Shown piece after piece: positions 11,341 to 22,725 of a stretch of 64,000 nucleotides of DNA. A program made the position numbers and the translations under genes. Source of the DNA: Ophiobolus disseminans (lineage: Eukaryota; Ascomycota; Dothideomycetes; Pleosporales; Phaeosphaeriaceae); the NCBI GenBank assembly GCA_010093685.1, contig MU006236.1, positions 186,001 to 250,000 on the forward strand, read 5' to 3'. The notes beneath the pieces are model-generated. The model was not told where the DNA came from and made no database searches. It was given only the letters and a program-made list of their open reading frames with translations. Within the stretch, counting starts at the first letter, position 1. Each line of letters opens with the position of its first letter.

Positions 11341-12310
11341 AGGCAGGCGTTGGTAACGTTCAGGGCGCGCCTATTCAAGAATCTGCATCTTATTTCCTCT
11401 TTCAACTTTCAACTCAACACCCTCGATCAAACACCAGAATCGTGCATGGCAGAACGCATGTCTGCTTCTCCGTTGTGCCCGTCTCTCAAAACACCAATTT
11501 ATATCCTCCATACCTCCGGCCTTCTGTGCCCGCCAAATCACTTCTCGGCTTCTTCATACTCGCTGTTTCTCTCAAAAGTTTTCCTGCTCGGCTTTCATGG
11601 CTGCTCTTCCGCCTCTGTAATCAGAACGACGTACAAGCAATGGATGGGACAAAAAGGGCCAGTTCCGAGATCCGATGTGCAGAGCAGAACGCCGTCAAAA
11701 CCCAACGCTGGAGCAATGATGTGAGACTCGAAAAGAAGTATCGAAGGTCTTGTATGTGTTGTTGTCTGCGAGTAACTTCTCATACTATACTTCAACATCA
11801 AACCAAAAGGTATGAAGGTAGTCTTCATGCCAGTTCGTTCCGAAGGATTGCCGCGACTATAAGCCCCTCCACCGCTTCAGCTCTTGCTCACTCATTCAAC
11901 ACACCTCTTGCGTTGTTCCTAAAAAGCTATCTTCAACGAACCATGGTCGCTGCTTCGGCTCTCTGGTTCAAAAATAGATCGCTCCAATTCATGGTTGGAA
12001 GTCCTTCCCGGCCTTTTCAATGAGCACGACAAAACTCAAGGAAGAAAGCTCATGGTGTCGTCTTGTGAGCGAGCGCTATCCAATATAGCATCTCCAAAAG
12101 CAGCCTTCAATACGCGAATGTCCGTCCACTTCCCGCCGCAGGAATTGGTATATAACTTCTCCGCATCCTCTCTTCTCCATCCCCCATACACTCTCAATCC
12201 CTTCGTCGGGCCCAAAACAGAGAACGTGGCAGTGAATGATCGTCGCTCCCGCCCTTCCGTCTAAAATTACCCTGCACTCGATTTATGATTGAATCGAATC
12301 GACAAACTCT
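11341..12310 (+). repeat. Second cluster of TATA-leader units
   Basis: At least two units share the architecture of the large array at 57.9-61.5 kb. One has TATAAG at 11858, CAACACAC at about 11898 and ATG at 11943. The next has TATATAAC at 12149, CATACAC at about 12185 and ATG at 12236. TATA-to-ATG distances are 85 and 87 nt. A third, more decayed unit has TATTCAAG at 11372, CAACACCC at about 11415 and ATG at 11458, followed by TGCTTCTCC. A TTATATCC at about 11501 may be a fourth. Open frames after each ATG are short and not conserved. The longest open frame here (11223-12023) runs straight through these elements and is not believed. Confidence 0.5.
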
Positions 12311-12955
12311 CGATGCTGGAGGAAGCAAAGGATATGTGATGACGGTGATGTCTGAGACGAGATTGGAGAGTACAATCATTGTCGCGTATGACTAAAAAGC
12401 AATTCGATGAACTTGATGGTGGTGGCGTGATTCTTCGCCTGAAAGTGAACCACGAAAGAGCAATGCAGGCGTGAGTAAAAGCGCGGTTGGTGACGTGTCA
12501 TGGAGAGACGAGGTGTCAAAAAGTAAAAGGCATGGTGGCCATGTTTGTCCATCTGTCGAGGAACGTTGGCCCACGCGCTAGAGATGGCACATAAACCTTT
12601 CTGCCGCATCACTCCTCATATATTATCAACTTATCTGGCTGGCTTCTTGTACTCCAAAGCGACCAGAGCACGCCTCGATGACGGTGGTTCGACGAGTTAA
12701 CAAAGAACGAGAGCTGAAGAAGATGGAACTGAAACAGCACATCGTGATTCACATGTATGGAAGACTAGTGGAAGCACGAAAAGCGGAATGCAACGACCAA
12801 ATGGCCGGCAAAGAATTGGAGATTGCACACAGACATGTTCCTCGTCTTTGAGACTGCATTGCAATTGAAAAGTTCGAGGGTATCCCGTATGAATTCCGCC
12901 CTTCTAACCACACTCCCCTACACCTTCATATCCGTTCCAATCCTCCATTCACGAC
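12311..12955. other. Intergenic region downstream of the CPO-type gene
   Basis: No gene. A TATATTATC at 12613 followed by ACTCCAAAGCG near 12645 may be a further decayed unit of the TATA-leader family, but its spacing does not match well. Confidence 0.3.
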
Positions 12956-13841
12956 CTACTCAACCTTCGCCCTCTTAACCCCAATTTCAACCGGCACAAC
13001 CGTGCCATTGAACGCTGCCATCGTGAGTCCAAATTTACTCAGAATGCGCGGCTGCCAGCCGTCCACGAAGCGCTCTTCGGTGAGCATAGGTTCGAGGTCC
13101 TTCACGCGGCCGCCGAAGATGGTGAGCATGGTTGAGGAGCTGTGGGATGTTAGGACCGAAAATGAACACGGGGAAGAAGGCATGAGCAATGAGGACGTAC
13201 TTCGCTGATCCGAATCCATTATGGAAGAAACTCTCCGTATAGCTCTTATTCGTCGACCTTGCTGCGCTCCTCCTCTTCGCCAGTGCTAGACTCAGGTCCT
13301 TCTTCGTGAGCTGCGGGCTTCCATCTTGCATCTTTCCCGTTGCGCCACTCAGAAGTTCATCCACGAGCTGGAGGTCTGGTCTTCCTTGGTCGGGTACGAG
13401 CGCCGCGTCATGTCGTGTCAAGCTGGCGTCATGCTCGATGGCGTTATGCTTGCTCAGGTCTGCGAGGTCGAAGCGATCGGTCCAGTAGCTTCGTCCTAGG
13501 AAATCGGCTGCGAACTTTGGGACGAAGAAACAGAAGCTGGGTGCGAAGTTGAAAGATTGGCGTACGACGGTGTTGAGGTCGCGGAAGGTGATGTTCTTGC
13601 CGTCGTGCGGTAGAACGCCATGATTCGCCAGCGCATTCAGCATCGGGCATGCGGAGCGGGAGTCGCTGTCTTTTGGAGCTACGTATTGAGGCCAGTGACC
13701 TGCATGTCCTGGTGCGCCAGCTGGAATGACGTCTGTGGGCTCATGAGCGGGTAAAACGAGGTTGAGAAGGAAGAGGTTGAAGTCCCACGTCAGGACAAAT
13801 ATGTCGATGAAGGGCTTCGTGAGTTTCTGGTAGAGAGACAT
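12956..13841 (-). CDS. Chloroperoxidase-like heme-thiolate protein
   Basis: Inferred exons are 13841-13201 and 13139-12956, giving 274 residues. The splice joins GFGSAK to NSSTMLTIFGG and restores the frame. The proximal heme motif SACPMLNALANHGVLPHDG (Cys65) and the distal EHD (residues 136-138, EHDASLTRHD) are both present, as in short chloroperoxidase-type enzymes. The N-terminus has a hydrophobic segment (IFVLTWDFNLFLLNLVLP) that is not a classic cleavable signal, so the protein may be membrane-anchored or intracellular. It lies about 2.7 kb from the peroxygenase-like gene on the same strand. The two differ in length and distal motif, so they are not recent duplicates. Confidence 0.86.
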
Positions 13842-14841
13842 GGTGATACGTGTTCGAGCGCGTCAAAGAGAGGGGAGAGGTTGAGGATACAAAGGAAGGA
13901 GGGGGTTGCGACAGGTTATTCAAGAACCAAGTGGGTTGTTGTGCGCCCACCTCAGAAGGTTGAGTACAGCTAGCAATAGGAAGCAGTAGCGATTCGCGAG
14001 GTGTCCACATCGTAGCCAACCATCATCCAACGATTGTAACATCGGAGGTAAGTGCGATGGATCAGGGCCTCTCATCTTCTTCCGGCGTGCTGGCTCTGCA
14101 TACTACTGCACTGCGGGTAGCACCGCATACGAAGATCTTCGATGCGCTTGTACATCACTTTGCTTTTGCTAACGATGGGCGATTGTGCAGCTCGTGTGTC
14201 ATTCAAAAATGTGAGCTATCGGATATGGTGGGTGTATCTAAGCTATACAAGAAAGAATTCTTGATCTGTGATCGCGAACTGAGGAGTAGAAGAGGAAGAA
14301 GCCGTGATGTAGTTGTGAAATAGAGTTTGGAGCGAATCCACTCGATCGCACGCTAGTGATGTCAAGCGAGCGTGCGTCATCGCTCAATGCAATTTGATAT
14401 CTCAGCTTGTCTATCCTCAGCGAATAATATTTGGATAAGCGACGTGCCAAAAAGACTGTGGAGATATCCAGGCTGCTATTTCGCGAGAAGCATGCAAGCA
14501 CGTACATTGTAGTGGGGAAGCTGTTCTGATGTCGAATGCCGAACCAATGCTCACTGCTTTGCCAACGATGCTTGAAAACTCCAAATTAGTGCGGGGATGT
14601 TTAGGCTCCGGTTGAAGATAGCCCCCTGGCCAAGTACTACAGCCACGGCCCTGAAGCTCTCGCATCGCCTTGCTACCAACCCACCGCCAGTGACAAGCCA
14701 TTGCGCCGCCCCTCCATATCTTGGATGACACTTCTCACACGCCTCAAACCTCACTCATCACCGCATCCTGACTATCCACTCTCAATTTTTCTTGTACATA
14801 CATCCTCCCAATCCCCCCTCGAAACCCTTCAGCCCACCCCC
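13842..14841. other. Intergenic region between CPO-type gene and ADE2
   Basis: Holds the promoter of the chloroperoxidase-like gene and the 3' side of ADE2. Open frames are short and overlap one another on both strands. I see no gene or repeat. Confidence 0.4.
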
Positions 14842-16551
14842 TCACTTGCCCATACCCTTCAAATACGCCTCCCACCCACCCTCAAGCAGCGCCCCATCCT
14901 TCCTCAACACCTCCACCTCATTGCCCTCCATCCACACCCTCAGGCGTTCGCGGACCCGAAGATCCTCGGCACCCAGAATGCGCACCGCCAAAAGGGCCGC
15001 GTTAGTCGAATTATTAATGCCGACCGTCGCCACAGGCTCGCCGCGCGGCATCTGCGTCATACTAAGCAGACTGTCGAGACCATCGAGGTGTGTCGCCTTC
15101 ACGGGGAGGCCGATAACCGGAAGCTGGGTCCACGAGGCGCACATGCCCGGTAGATGGGCAGCTCCGCCCGCCGCGCCGATGATGACTTTGAGCGATGTGC
15201 TCGATGCGTTTTTAGAGAACTCACGGAGCCAGTCGGGCGTGCGGTGGGCTGAAGTTATACGCGTCGTGAAGGGGATTTCGAGTTTCTGTAGGATCTCGAG
15301 GCCGGCGCGTAGGACGGGGAGGTCGCTGTCTGAGCCCATGATTACGGCTACGAGGGGCGCGGGTTGGGTGCTTGCTGAATCGATTCGCGGTCCTAAAGGC
15401 TTGCCATTTTGCTCGTCCACGAAATCGATCAGTGGCTGCATTTCGCGTTCGGCGGCTGCGAGCGTGGGTGCGGTGATGGTGATGTGACCCATTTTGCGGC
15501 CTGGTCGCGCGTCACCCTTGCCGTAGAGATGGACTGATGCGTTTGGTGACTCGAGGGCCTTGTTCTTCACCTGAATGTGCGAGTCTGGGGTTTTGCCACC
15601 GAGGATATTCAGCATGATGGATGGCTCGCGGAGACGGAGAGATGCTTGTGAGATGGGCAGGTCGAGGATCGCGCGAAGGTGAGCGTCGTATTGCGATATA
15701 GGGCACGCTTCGATTGTGTAGTGTCCTGAATTGTGTGGTCGTGGTGCAATCTCGTTGACTAGCAGGCTATCGTCTTTGAGGAGGAACATTTCAACACCAA
15801 AGACACCCTTGCCCTCGAAAGCACTGATAGCCTTCTTTGCGAGATCTTGGGCTCTCTGTGCTGTCGCTTCTGAGACGTCTCTTGGTGGTGCGTAAGTGAG
15901 CTTGCATATACTGTCTTCATGAACGGTCTCGACGGTTGGGAACGTGAGAACACCGTCTTTCGTCTTGACGACCATGACCGCAAGCTCCAATCTGAAGTCT
16001 GCCCATCGTTCGGCGTATAGAGGTCGATTGCCCAGTGCCTCGATCGCAGCATCTACGCTCTCCTCGCTCTTGACCACAAAGTTGCCACGTCCATCGTACG
16101 CCTCCGTCTTGCTCTTTAGCATGAACGGATAGCCATATTGAGTGCCTACCTCCTTCAAGCCATCTGGGCCCTTGCCCTCCAAGTCGATGCTGTCCGCAAC
16201 TGCAACTCCATGCTCTTTTAGGTGGTGCTTCTGTGCATATTTGTCCTTGATGATTCGAAGCGTTTTCCAGCTTGGCTCAACAATTACCTCGCTTGCGACC
16301 TCTTCTAACATATTCGTGTCCACGTGCTCGATCTCGACGGTGACGACATCGCTAATTTGGGCCAGCTTTTTGACGGCGGCTGCATCTTTGAAAGACCCCT
16401 CGATGTGGCCATCATGGGCCGAAATTTGCTTTGCTGGTGATGCTGCTGCGTCGAGAACATTTACCTGGATATTGAGGCGATTTGCGGCCTCGATTAGCAT
16501 GCGACCGAGCTGGCCGCCGCCCAGTACGCCGACTCTGGGATTATCGACCAT
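14842..16551 (-). CDS. ADE2: Phosphoribosylaminoimidazole carboxylase
   Basis: A single-exon gene of 569 residues, the normal length for fungal Ade2. It converts aminoimidazole ribotide to the carboxylated ribotide in purine synthesis. The N-terminal part is a PurK-type ATP-grasp domain (GVLGGGQLGRM at 8-18, EIAPRPHNSGHYT near 267-279). The C-terminal part from about residue 399 is a PurE domain with MGSDSD (405-410), SAHRTP (435-440) and GAAGGAAHLPGM (458-469). The fused arrangement is characteristic of fungi. It is cytosolic. Loss of this gene classically gives red or adenine-requiring colonies. No anomalies are seen. Confidence 0.97.
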   Translation of the reverse strand: MVDNPRVGVLGGGQLGRMLIEAANRLNIQVNVLDAAASPAKQISAHDGHIEGSFKDAAAVKKLAQISDVVTVEIEHVDTNMLEEVASEVIVEPSWKTLRIIKDKYAQKHHLKEHGVAVADSIDLEGKGPDGLKEVGTQYGYPFMLKSKTEAYDGRGNFVVKSEESVDAAIEALGNRPLYAERWADFRLELAVMVVKTKDGVLTFPTVETVHEDSICKLTYAPPRDVSEATAQRAQDLAKKAISAFEGKGVFGVEMFLLKDDSLLVNEIAPRPHNSGHYTIEACPISQYDAHLRAILDLPISQASLRLREPSIMLNILGGKTPDSHIQVKNKALESPNASVHLYGKGDARPGRKMGHITITAPTLAAAEREMQPLIDFVDEQNGKPLGPRIDSASTQPAPLVAVIMGSDSDLPVLRAGLEILQKLEIPFTTRITSAHRTPDWLREFSKNASSTSLKVIIGAAGGAAHLPGMCASWTQLPVIGLPVKATHLDGLDSLLSMTQMPRGEPVATVGINNSTNAALLAVRILGAEDLRVRERLRVWMEGNEVEVLRKDGALLEGGWEAYLKGMGK

Positions 16552-17013
16552 GGTAAGGTTTGAATTGTGCGTATACCTTCAGGATGTTGTATCAGATTTG
16601 AAGTTGAGTTGTAGTTGAGAGGAGTGTGTTGTAGAGAGTACGATGTAGTGACTGCTTTGGGAAATTTATGGAGCCGCGTTGTGGTTGGTTGGGCGCGGGG
16701 CAGGAAAATTTGGGCACGAAACTTTGCATCAGAATCCATGGTTCGGCTCCGCGACCGGAGGGGAGCCATATCACCTCAAACAAGCAGGAATATCACGACG
16801 TAAGCGAATGTGCAAAGAGAGTTTGTTCATGAGTTGACCTCATGAGCTCGGGAGAGCCCATGGGTTTGCTTCCATTGCCTATGCAGGCACTGAGTATCTT
16901 TTTGCGAGCTACTAAACAGCCCTCGCCAGTCATCATGCACGCCTCGTAAGTAAATTTCCATGACCGTGACCACGCCAATAACCCAGAGAAACCGCACTGC
17001 GTCCAGCACACGC
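16552..17013. other. Intergenic region upstream of ADE2
   Basis: About 460 bp contains the ADE2 promoter on one side and the 3' end of the eL18 gene on the other, since both genes are on the minus strand. No further gene is seen. Confidence 0.4.
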
Positions 17014-17829
17014 TTAGACCTTGAAACCACGCGACCGTCTGCGACCACGGGCACGCTCGAACTTGCGGCCCTTGCTCTCGACGTACGGCTTCTTGTGCGA
17101 GTGGGGACCGAAGCCGAAATGCTTGACGGCCTCACGGGAGTTCTTGGGTCCACGGAGGAGGAGGGTGTTGGCTCCAGTGGGGAAGCGGGTGGCGACCTCA
17201 TCGATGGTGAGGGTCTCGCCGCCGGCCTTCAGGACGCGTGCGCGGGCAGACGCGGTGAAGCGGAGCGCAGCGATGGAGAGCTTGGGGAGCTCAAGGAGAC
17301 GGTTGTCATCAGTGACGGTGCCGACCTGATTCTCATTAGCGCATGGCTCTGGTGTTCGTATGCAATGCCGTACAATGACAATGGTCTTGCCCTCGTGGGC
17401 CTTGGCCGAGTACTTGTTGGCGGCGGTCGCAACAATCTTGGACAAGCTGACGGCTGTGGCGGGATTAGTCAAGGTGTGCGCTTTTACTCGTGCGGTCGGT
17501 GGTCTTACGAGGGCGGTTGATCTTGGACATCATGAGGCGTCGCAGAACCGTCTTGTTGAAGGGGGCATCGGTACGGCCTATTGCTGTCAGCACACGAGAC
17601 CCGCGCAAGTGCAGTAAAAGTACTTACGAGCCAGGAACTTGTAAAGGCGCACCAGCAACTTAACGTAGGGGTTGGTGGACTTAGCGACCTCTGTATACTC
17701 GTCAATCCTCGCATTCCCATGTTGCGTCCGAAGACAGCTGTCGCCAGCGCATTGCTGCGCCGACTCGACGGGGTATCACATACTGCGGTGCCCGTCTCGA
17801 ACATGATGCCTATCGAGATCGATACCCAT
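17014..17829 (-). CDS. RPL18: 60S ribosomal protein eL18
   Basis: Inferred exons are 17829-17784, 17690-17628, 17577-17509, 17453-17374 and 17325-17014, giving 189 residues. The start MGIDLDRHHVRDGHRKVAKS and the end RGRRRSRGFKV are diagnostic of eL18. It is a structural protein of the large ribosomal subunit, acting in the cytosol after nucleolar assembly. Four introns (93, 50, 55 and 48 nt) crowd the first half. The last is a multiple of three with no stop, so an unspliced reading would insert 16 residues into KTIVIVGTVTD. The dense intron pattern is usual for fungal ribosomal protein genes. Confidence 0.95.
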
Positions 17830-18485
17830 CTTGACTGGTGATGAGCAGGTGGTGTTGTCGAAACTGTTGGTTAGTGCTGAAGTTCGTGAGGGACAGCGAA
17901 ATTGGGTTGTGGGCAGTTGGCGGCGCTAACGAGATTCCACGCTTGGCGTCTTACCGCCTCGGCAGAAAAATGGACCGCCAACACATGGACTCAAGAGTGC
18001 GACGCAAAGGTACGACTTCAATCGAATGTCAGTGGCGCTTGCATTGCCGTTCTGCATTGGCAAAGATGTCGCGGGTTTCCTCAACTCTCGACGTGGGGTT
18101 CAATGCTTCATCACACAATATCACTAGAATACGGTGTTGCTCCTTCACACGCATTACCATTATGTAGCTAGAGTATGGACCCGTCAGCCAGCACATGCCA
18201 GCGCTGCAAGTTCTATATATGACACAACGTGTACGTTCGTTTTCCCGTCGTTGCTCCCTAACATGCAATTGAATCAATTGAAGAGCGTTCAAGCCGTGAA
18301 CGATTGTGAAAAAGGTCCCCATGGCATGGAAAGACCCGCTTGTCTATGCATCAAAAACACCGTAACCCGTTCCACTCCAAAAGTGCACCGAATAAGTTTA
18401 GGAAGACAAAGGCGAAGTATGAATTGTGAAGTGGTTTGCCCTGCAAGGTGAACAGGAAGCGATCGTATTGTCATCAGACAACCGC
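17830..18485. other. Intergenic region upstream of eL18
   Basis: Contains the eL18 promoter and the 3' flank of the transporter gene. No open frame here has a believable protein composition. Confidence 0.4.
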
Positions 18486-19842
18486 TTACATGCCCTTCTC
18501 GCCCATGAGCTTGGTGATGCCGCTGGAGACCTTGGCGGTCTGATCAGGAGCGTAGCGGGGTCCGAGAGAGCCCAAAACCATGAACATGGAAATGAGAACA
18601 GCAGCGAAGATCATCAGCTTGCGGAGAACTGGGCGCGTGTGGCCAAACTCCTGCCACTTCATGCTGCCTTGTCCAAGGTATTCCTTCAACTTTCCGCCGC
18701 CAAGCTTGTAGAAGATCAGGCCGCCGAGCGCAATGCTGTAGCCGAACGCCTGGAGGAGGGTGACCGGGTCCTTGAACAGAAACATCGAGGCGAAGACCAG
18801 GAGGATGTCCTTGAGCACTCCGGATAGAGTGAGGACAAGAGACGAGGTTTTGCCGATCAGGAAAACGACCGAGACGTTGAGCAGGAAAGCAACGAGCGCG
18901 TTCGCGAAGAGGGTAAGGCCACCGACGCGGTAGATGTCGTTCATGGTCAGGATGGGAAGCTCGGTGAAAAGCAGAATTATGCCGTTCATGCAGGCACAAG
19001 CAGGGGCGAAGTAATAAAGCGATACAAGGGGATCCATCTTGAATTCGTCAGAGCTCAGCAGCCGCTGAACCATGACCAGCCGGATAGCCTCGAAGACAAT
19101 GCCGCCAACCTGGAAGAGGAAGCCGATCATGACGAACTGGATCTCGCCCATCGAGGCAATGACCACGCCGAGGACGATGAACGAAACGTTGCCGAGGGTC
19201 CTGAGGTTGACAGGGGCCACACCGAGAGCCCAGGTTGCAATCAGTACAGCAACAGGGGTAGTAGCCTGGCAGCTGTCAGTACCGTTCGTTGTCCGTCATA
19301 ATGGCTTTGCTTACCTTGAGCATCTGGATGAAAGCCACGCTGAGGTACAGGTATGCCTTGTTGCCGCAGATCAAGCTCAAACTGAAGAAGAGGCCAATGG
19401 GTACAATCGCCCGGAGGTATACGCGGCCGGTCATGGGGACCTTTTTCCTTGAATCGAGGATGGAGGTGAAGCGAGCGAGGAACTGGGTCATGACGGTCGC
19501 AAAGATCAAATGCCATGTCGTGAGGAAGATGGGAAACTCTGGCGCGGGTGTTAGCCTGGGACGAAGAAGAGCAGCATGTGCGCGTACCAAACTTGGCAGT
19601 GTGCAAAATATACTTGTTGAAGACGATAGTGCTCGAACTGAGGGTTATCCATGTCCTGCGTGACCGTCAGCGTCGGCCATGACTCATGCGCGTCGCCTAA
19701 CATACGCAATGTACACGGCTGGGTGAAAGGAGGCAGGCTCCTTGGCCTGCTTGAGCGCCTCGGGGTTCACAGTGGGTAGCACTGGCTGCGCGGGATCGCG
19801 GGCAGCGTCCACCGAGGACCGCATCTTTTCGTCTGCAGACAT
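18486..19842 (-). CDS. TPT/DUF250-family sugar-phosphate or nucleotide-sugar transporter
   Basis: Inferred exons are 19842-19706, 19655-19588, 19538-19315 and 19265-18486, giving 402 residues. The protein is polytopic with about ten hydrophobic segments. Conserved stretches include STIVFNKYIL, TTWHLIFATVMTQFLAR, GNKAYLYLSVAFIQMLKATTPV and LTLSGVLKDILLV, which are typical of the triose-phosphate-translocator superfamily. Members exchange phosphorylated sugars or nucleotide sugars across Golgi, ER or other membranes. The first donor is GTATGT at 19705, which keeps the frame into TWITLSSST. The substrate cannot be read from sequence. The next gene upstream, divergent, is UDP-galactopyranose mutase; a link through nucleotide sugars is only suggestive. 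Confidence 0.88.
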
Positions 19843-21012
19843 GTTGGTGGGGGGTGATGTGTTGTGGTAGGAGAGACAGTGGAGGTGGGCGAGGAGGTCG
19901 TGGGCGGTGGATGTAAAAGACGTGGGTTCGGCGCTAGGTGCTTTGCCGGCAGATTGGCGCGGTCGCTGGGACAGGCGGGGCACAATGGGGGCACAAGCAA
20001 CAGTGAAGAGCTGTGTCGGCGCGCACAAGAGGGGATGAGGAGATAAAGAGCGAGCGTCGGGAAGTGTTGGGAGCTGGAACGGTAACGGCCAAAATGCGCT
20101 AGGGAGGGGCGGAGCGGAAAGGCAGCATGCAGCGAGGCCAGGCCGTCTCACAGGGGTCAGCAGTGGATGTCTATGGAGATTTACGGAGCAGTGCACGTCT
20201 TGCACCCAGAGGCGACGTGAAACAGATCTGCTGTGGGCCCGCTGAGTGGCCGCGCAATCGTTCTTCCTTTCATCTTGTCTGCATCATCATCTCAACCCAC
20301 TTGAGTTGTAGAAACGCGTACTGCACGCAGATGCGGCGGGATCCTTCGCCGAGAACAGTAGCTTACATTGCATGACGGTACCTTCACTCGACGTCTGGCG
20401 CTGCTGAAAGATGTGCGACAGGGTGAGGCGCGCAATAGGGGTAATGCATGTCCTCGCCTCAAGTCAATCTACACGGAAATGGCTACAGCGTCACACGTGG
20501 GATGCACACAGATGACGCATCAAAAACCTGGTGTTGCGTTTCCCCAGGTGCTACTGATCGCTGTCAAACTTCACGATGCCGCATGCAGCCATCCTCATGC
20601 TCCAGATGCTGCCGTGAAAACTTGCAAATGCGACCTAAACACGGCTACTACCCTCGAAATTCGTTGCACTTCATCATCAGCCGAGAGGTGCACGCCGCGC
20701 AGCCAATCGTCGCGCCCACGAGCAGCCGTCTGGATCGGCCGCCCCCATGAGGTGCCCCTTTTTCTCCCGCTGCGTCGCCGCATCCAGGGCCCCAGCCGAG
20801 ATGGAGAGCCCCACTGTTTCTTGAACCCTCAACATCTCTTGGCACGCTTGTTTTATCGCAGAGCTATAATCCTCCACCACGCCCCCGGCCTCTAGACTGC
20901 CTCACCGCCGCCTGAACAACCCCACTGCTCACCGTGCGCCGAGTACATGTTGAACCTCGCCCGTCAGACATTGAAGCGAGTTCCTAGTTTTCAGGAGCTT
21001 TTGCAGGGAAAG
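19843..21012. other. Shared upstream region of the transporter and UGM genes
   Basis: About 1.2 kb between divergent start codons carries both promoters. It is GC-rich near 19.9-20.1 kb. No gene is recognised. An in-frame-looking ATG at 20957 does not lead into the mutase N-terminus. Confidence 0.45.
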
Positions 21013-22725
21013 ATGGGATCCGCCAAGGAAGAAATGTACCCACACCGCCCCCGCATGGTCACTGAAGCTGCAACTGACAGTACCAAAGCTCTGTTGATGT
21101 GCTCGTAATCGGCGCTGGACCGACTGGTCTGGGAGCAGCAAAGCGCCTCCACCAAATCGTATGCTCTGAGACACCGTGAATGTTGGAGGGGCAACTGCTA
21201 AGCAACTCAGGATGGCCCCTCATGGCTGATCGTGGATGCGAACGAGACACCTGGTGGTCTTGCGTCGACTGATGTCACACCAGAAGGCTTCGTGAGTATT
21301 CATCGTACCAATTGACCGGCCCAGGTCTGACACGCGCAGCTCTACGACGTCGGTGGCCATGTCATCTTCTCCCACTACAAGTACTTCGACGACTGCATCG
21401 ACGAGGCACTCCCCAAAGACGACGACTGGTATACCCACCAGCGCATCTCGTACGTGCGCTGCAAGGGCCAATGGGTCCCCTACCCTTTCCAGAACAACCT
21501 GTCCATGTTGAACAAGGACGACCAGGCGAAGTGCGTGGATGGCTTGATTGACGCCGCCCTCGAGGCCCGCGTGGCAAACACAAAGCCCACTGACTTTGAC
21601 GATTGGATCATGCGGCAGATGGGTGTCGGTATTGCCGATCTTTTCATGAGGCCATACAACTACAAGGTGTGGGCGGTGCCCACCACCAAGATGCAGTGCC
21701 AATGGCTGGGTGAGCGTGTCGCCGCTCCCAATGTCAAGGGTGTCATCAACAACATCATCCACAACAAGACTGCAGGAAACTGGGGTCCCAATGCCACATT
21801 CCGCTTCCCAGCGCGAGACGGCACCGGTGGCATCTGGATTGCGGTCGACAACACACTGCCAAACGAGAAGAAGCGATATGGTGACAACGGCTCAGTCACC
21901 AAGGTAGATGCAGAGGGCCACAAGGTGCACCTGAAGGATGGCACTGTGGTCAACTACAAGAAATTGGTCAACACAATGGCCGTAGACTCTCTCGTGGAGA
22001 AAATGGGCGACACGGAGCTCATCGACCTCAGCAAGGGCCTCTTCTACTCGAGCACACACGTCATCGGTGTCGGCATTCGAGGCGAGCGACCAGAGCGCAT
22101 CGGCGACAAGTGCTGGCTCTACTTCCCCGAGGACGACTGTCCCTTCTACCGCGCCACCATCTTCTCCAACTACTCCCCGTACAACCAGCCACAAGCCGAC
22201 GTCAAGCTCGCTACCCAGCAGCTCGCCGACGGCTCGAAGCCCAGCTCCACGGAGCCCCAAGCAGGCCCATACTGGTCGATCATGTTGGAGGTCTCAGAAT
22301 CGAGCTTGAAGCCCGTCGACCAGAAGAACATGCTTAAGGACTCCATCCAGGGTCTGATCAACACCGAGATGATCAAGCCCGGTGACGAGATTGTTTCCAC
22401 CTACCACCGCCGCTTCGACCACGGGTACCCTACCCCAACTCTCGAGCGTGAGGGCGTTCTTACAAAGCTCCTCCCTGCTCTCCAGGCCAAGGATATTCTT
22501 TCTCGCGGCCGCTTCGGTTCATGGCGCTACGAGGTCGGCAACCAGGACCACTCCTTTATGTTGGGTGTCGAGGCTGTCGACCACGTTGTCAACGGCGCTG
22601 TCGAGTTGACGCTCAACCACCCCGACTTCGTCAACAGCCGCCAGAACGCCGAGCGTCGCCTCAAAGACGGCGCGCAGATTTTCGCCGAGCCGTCTCTCGC
22701 CCTGAGGAACAAGGGCGTTGATTAG
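21013..22725 (+). CDS. glfA: UDP-galactopyranose mutase
   Basis: Inferred exons are 21013-21035, 21089-21158, 21211-21291 and 21340-22725, giving 519 residues, close to the roughly 510 of fungal enzymes. It interconverts UDP-galactopyranose and UDP-galactofuranose using reduced FAD, supplying galactofuranose for cell-wall and glycoconjugate synthesis. The FAD-binding motif VLVIGAGPTGLGAAKRL is at residues 12-28. Further family segments are [25 protein letters not shown] and RFGSWRYEVGNQDHSFMLGVEA. The first exon codes only for MGSAKEEI, chosen because a 53-nt intron then continues into ISVDVLVIG, as family members have. The enzyme is cytosolic. Confidence 0.94.

Noticed and set aside
11223..12023. 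A 266-codon open frame between the peroxidases
   Set aside because: It runs through TATA boxes and CT tracts of the repeat units and has no protein-like pattern.
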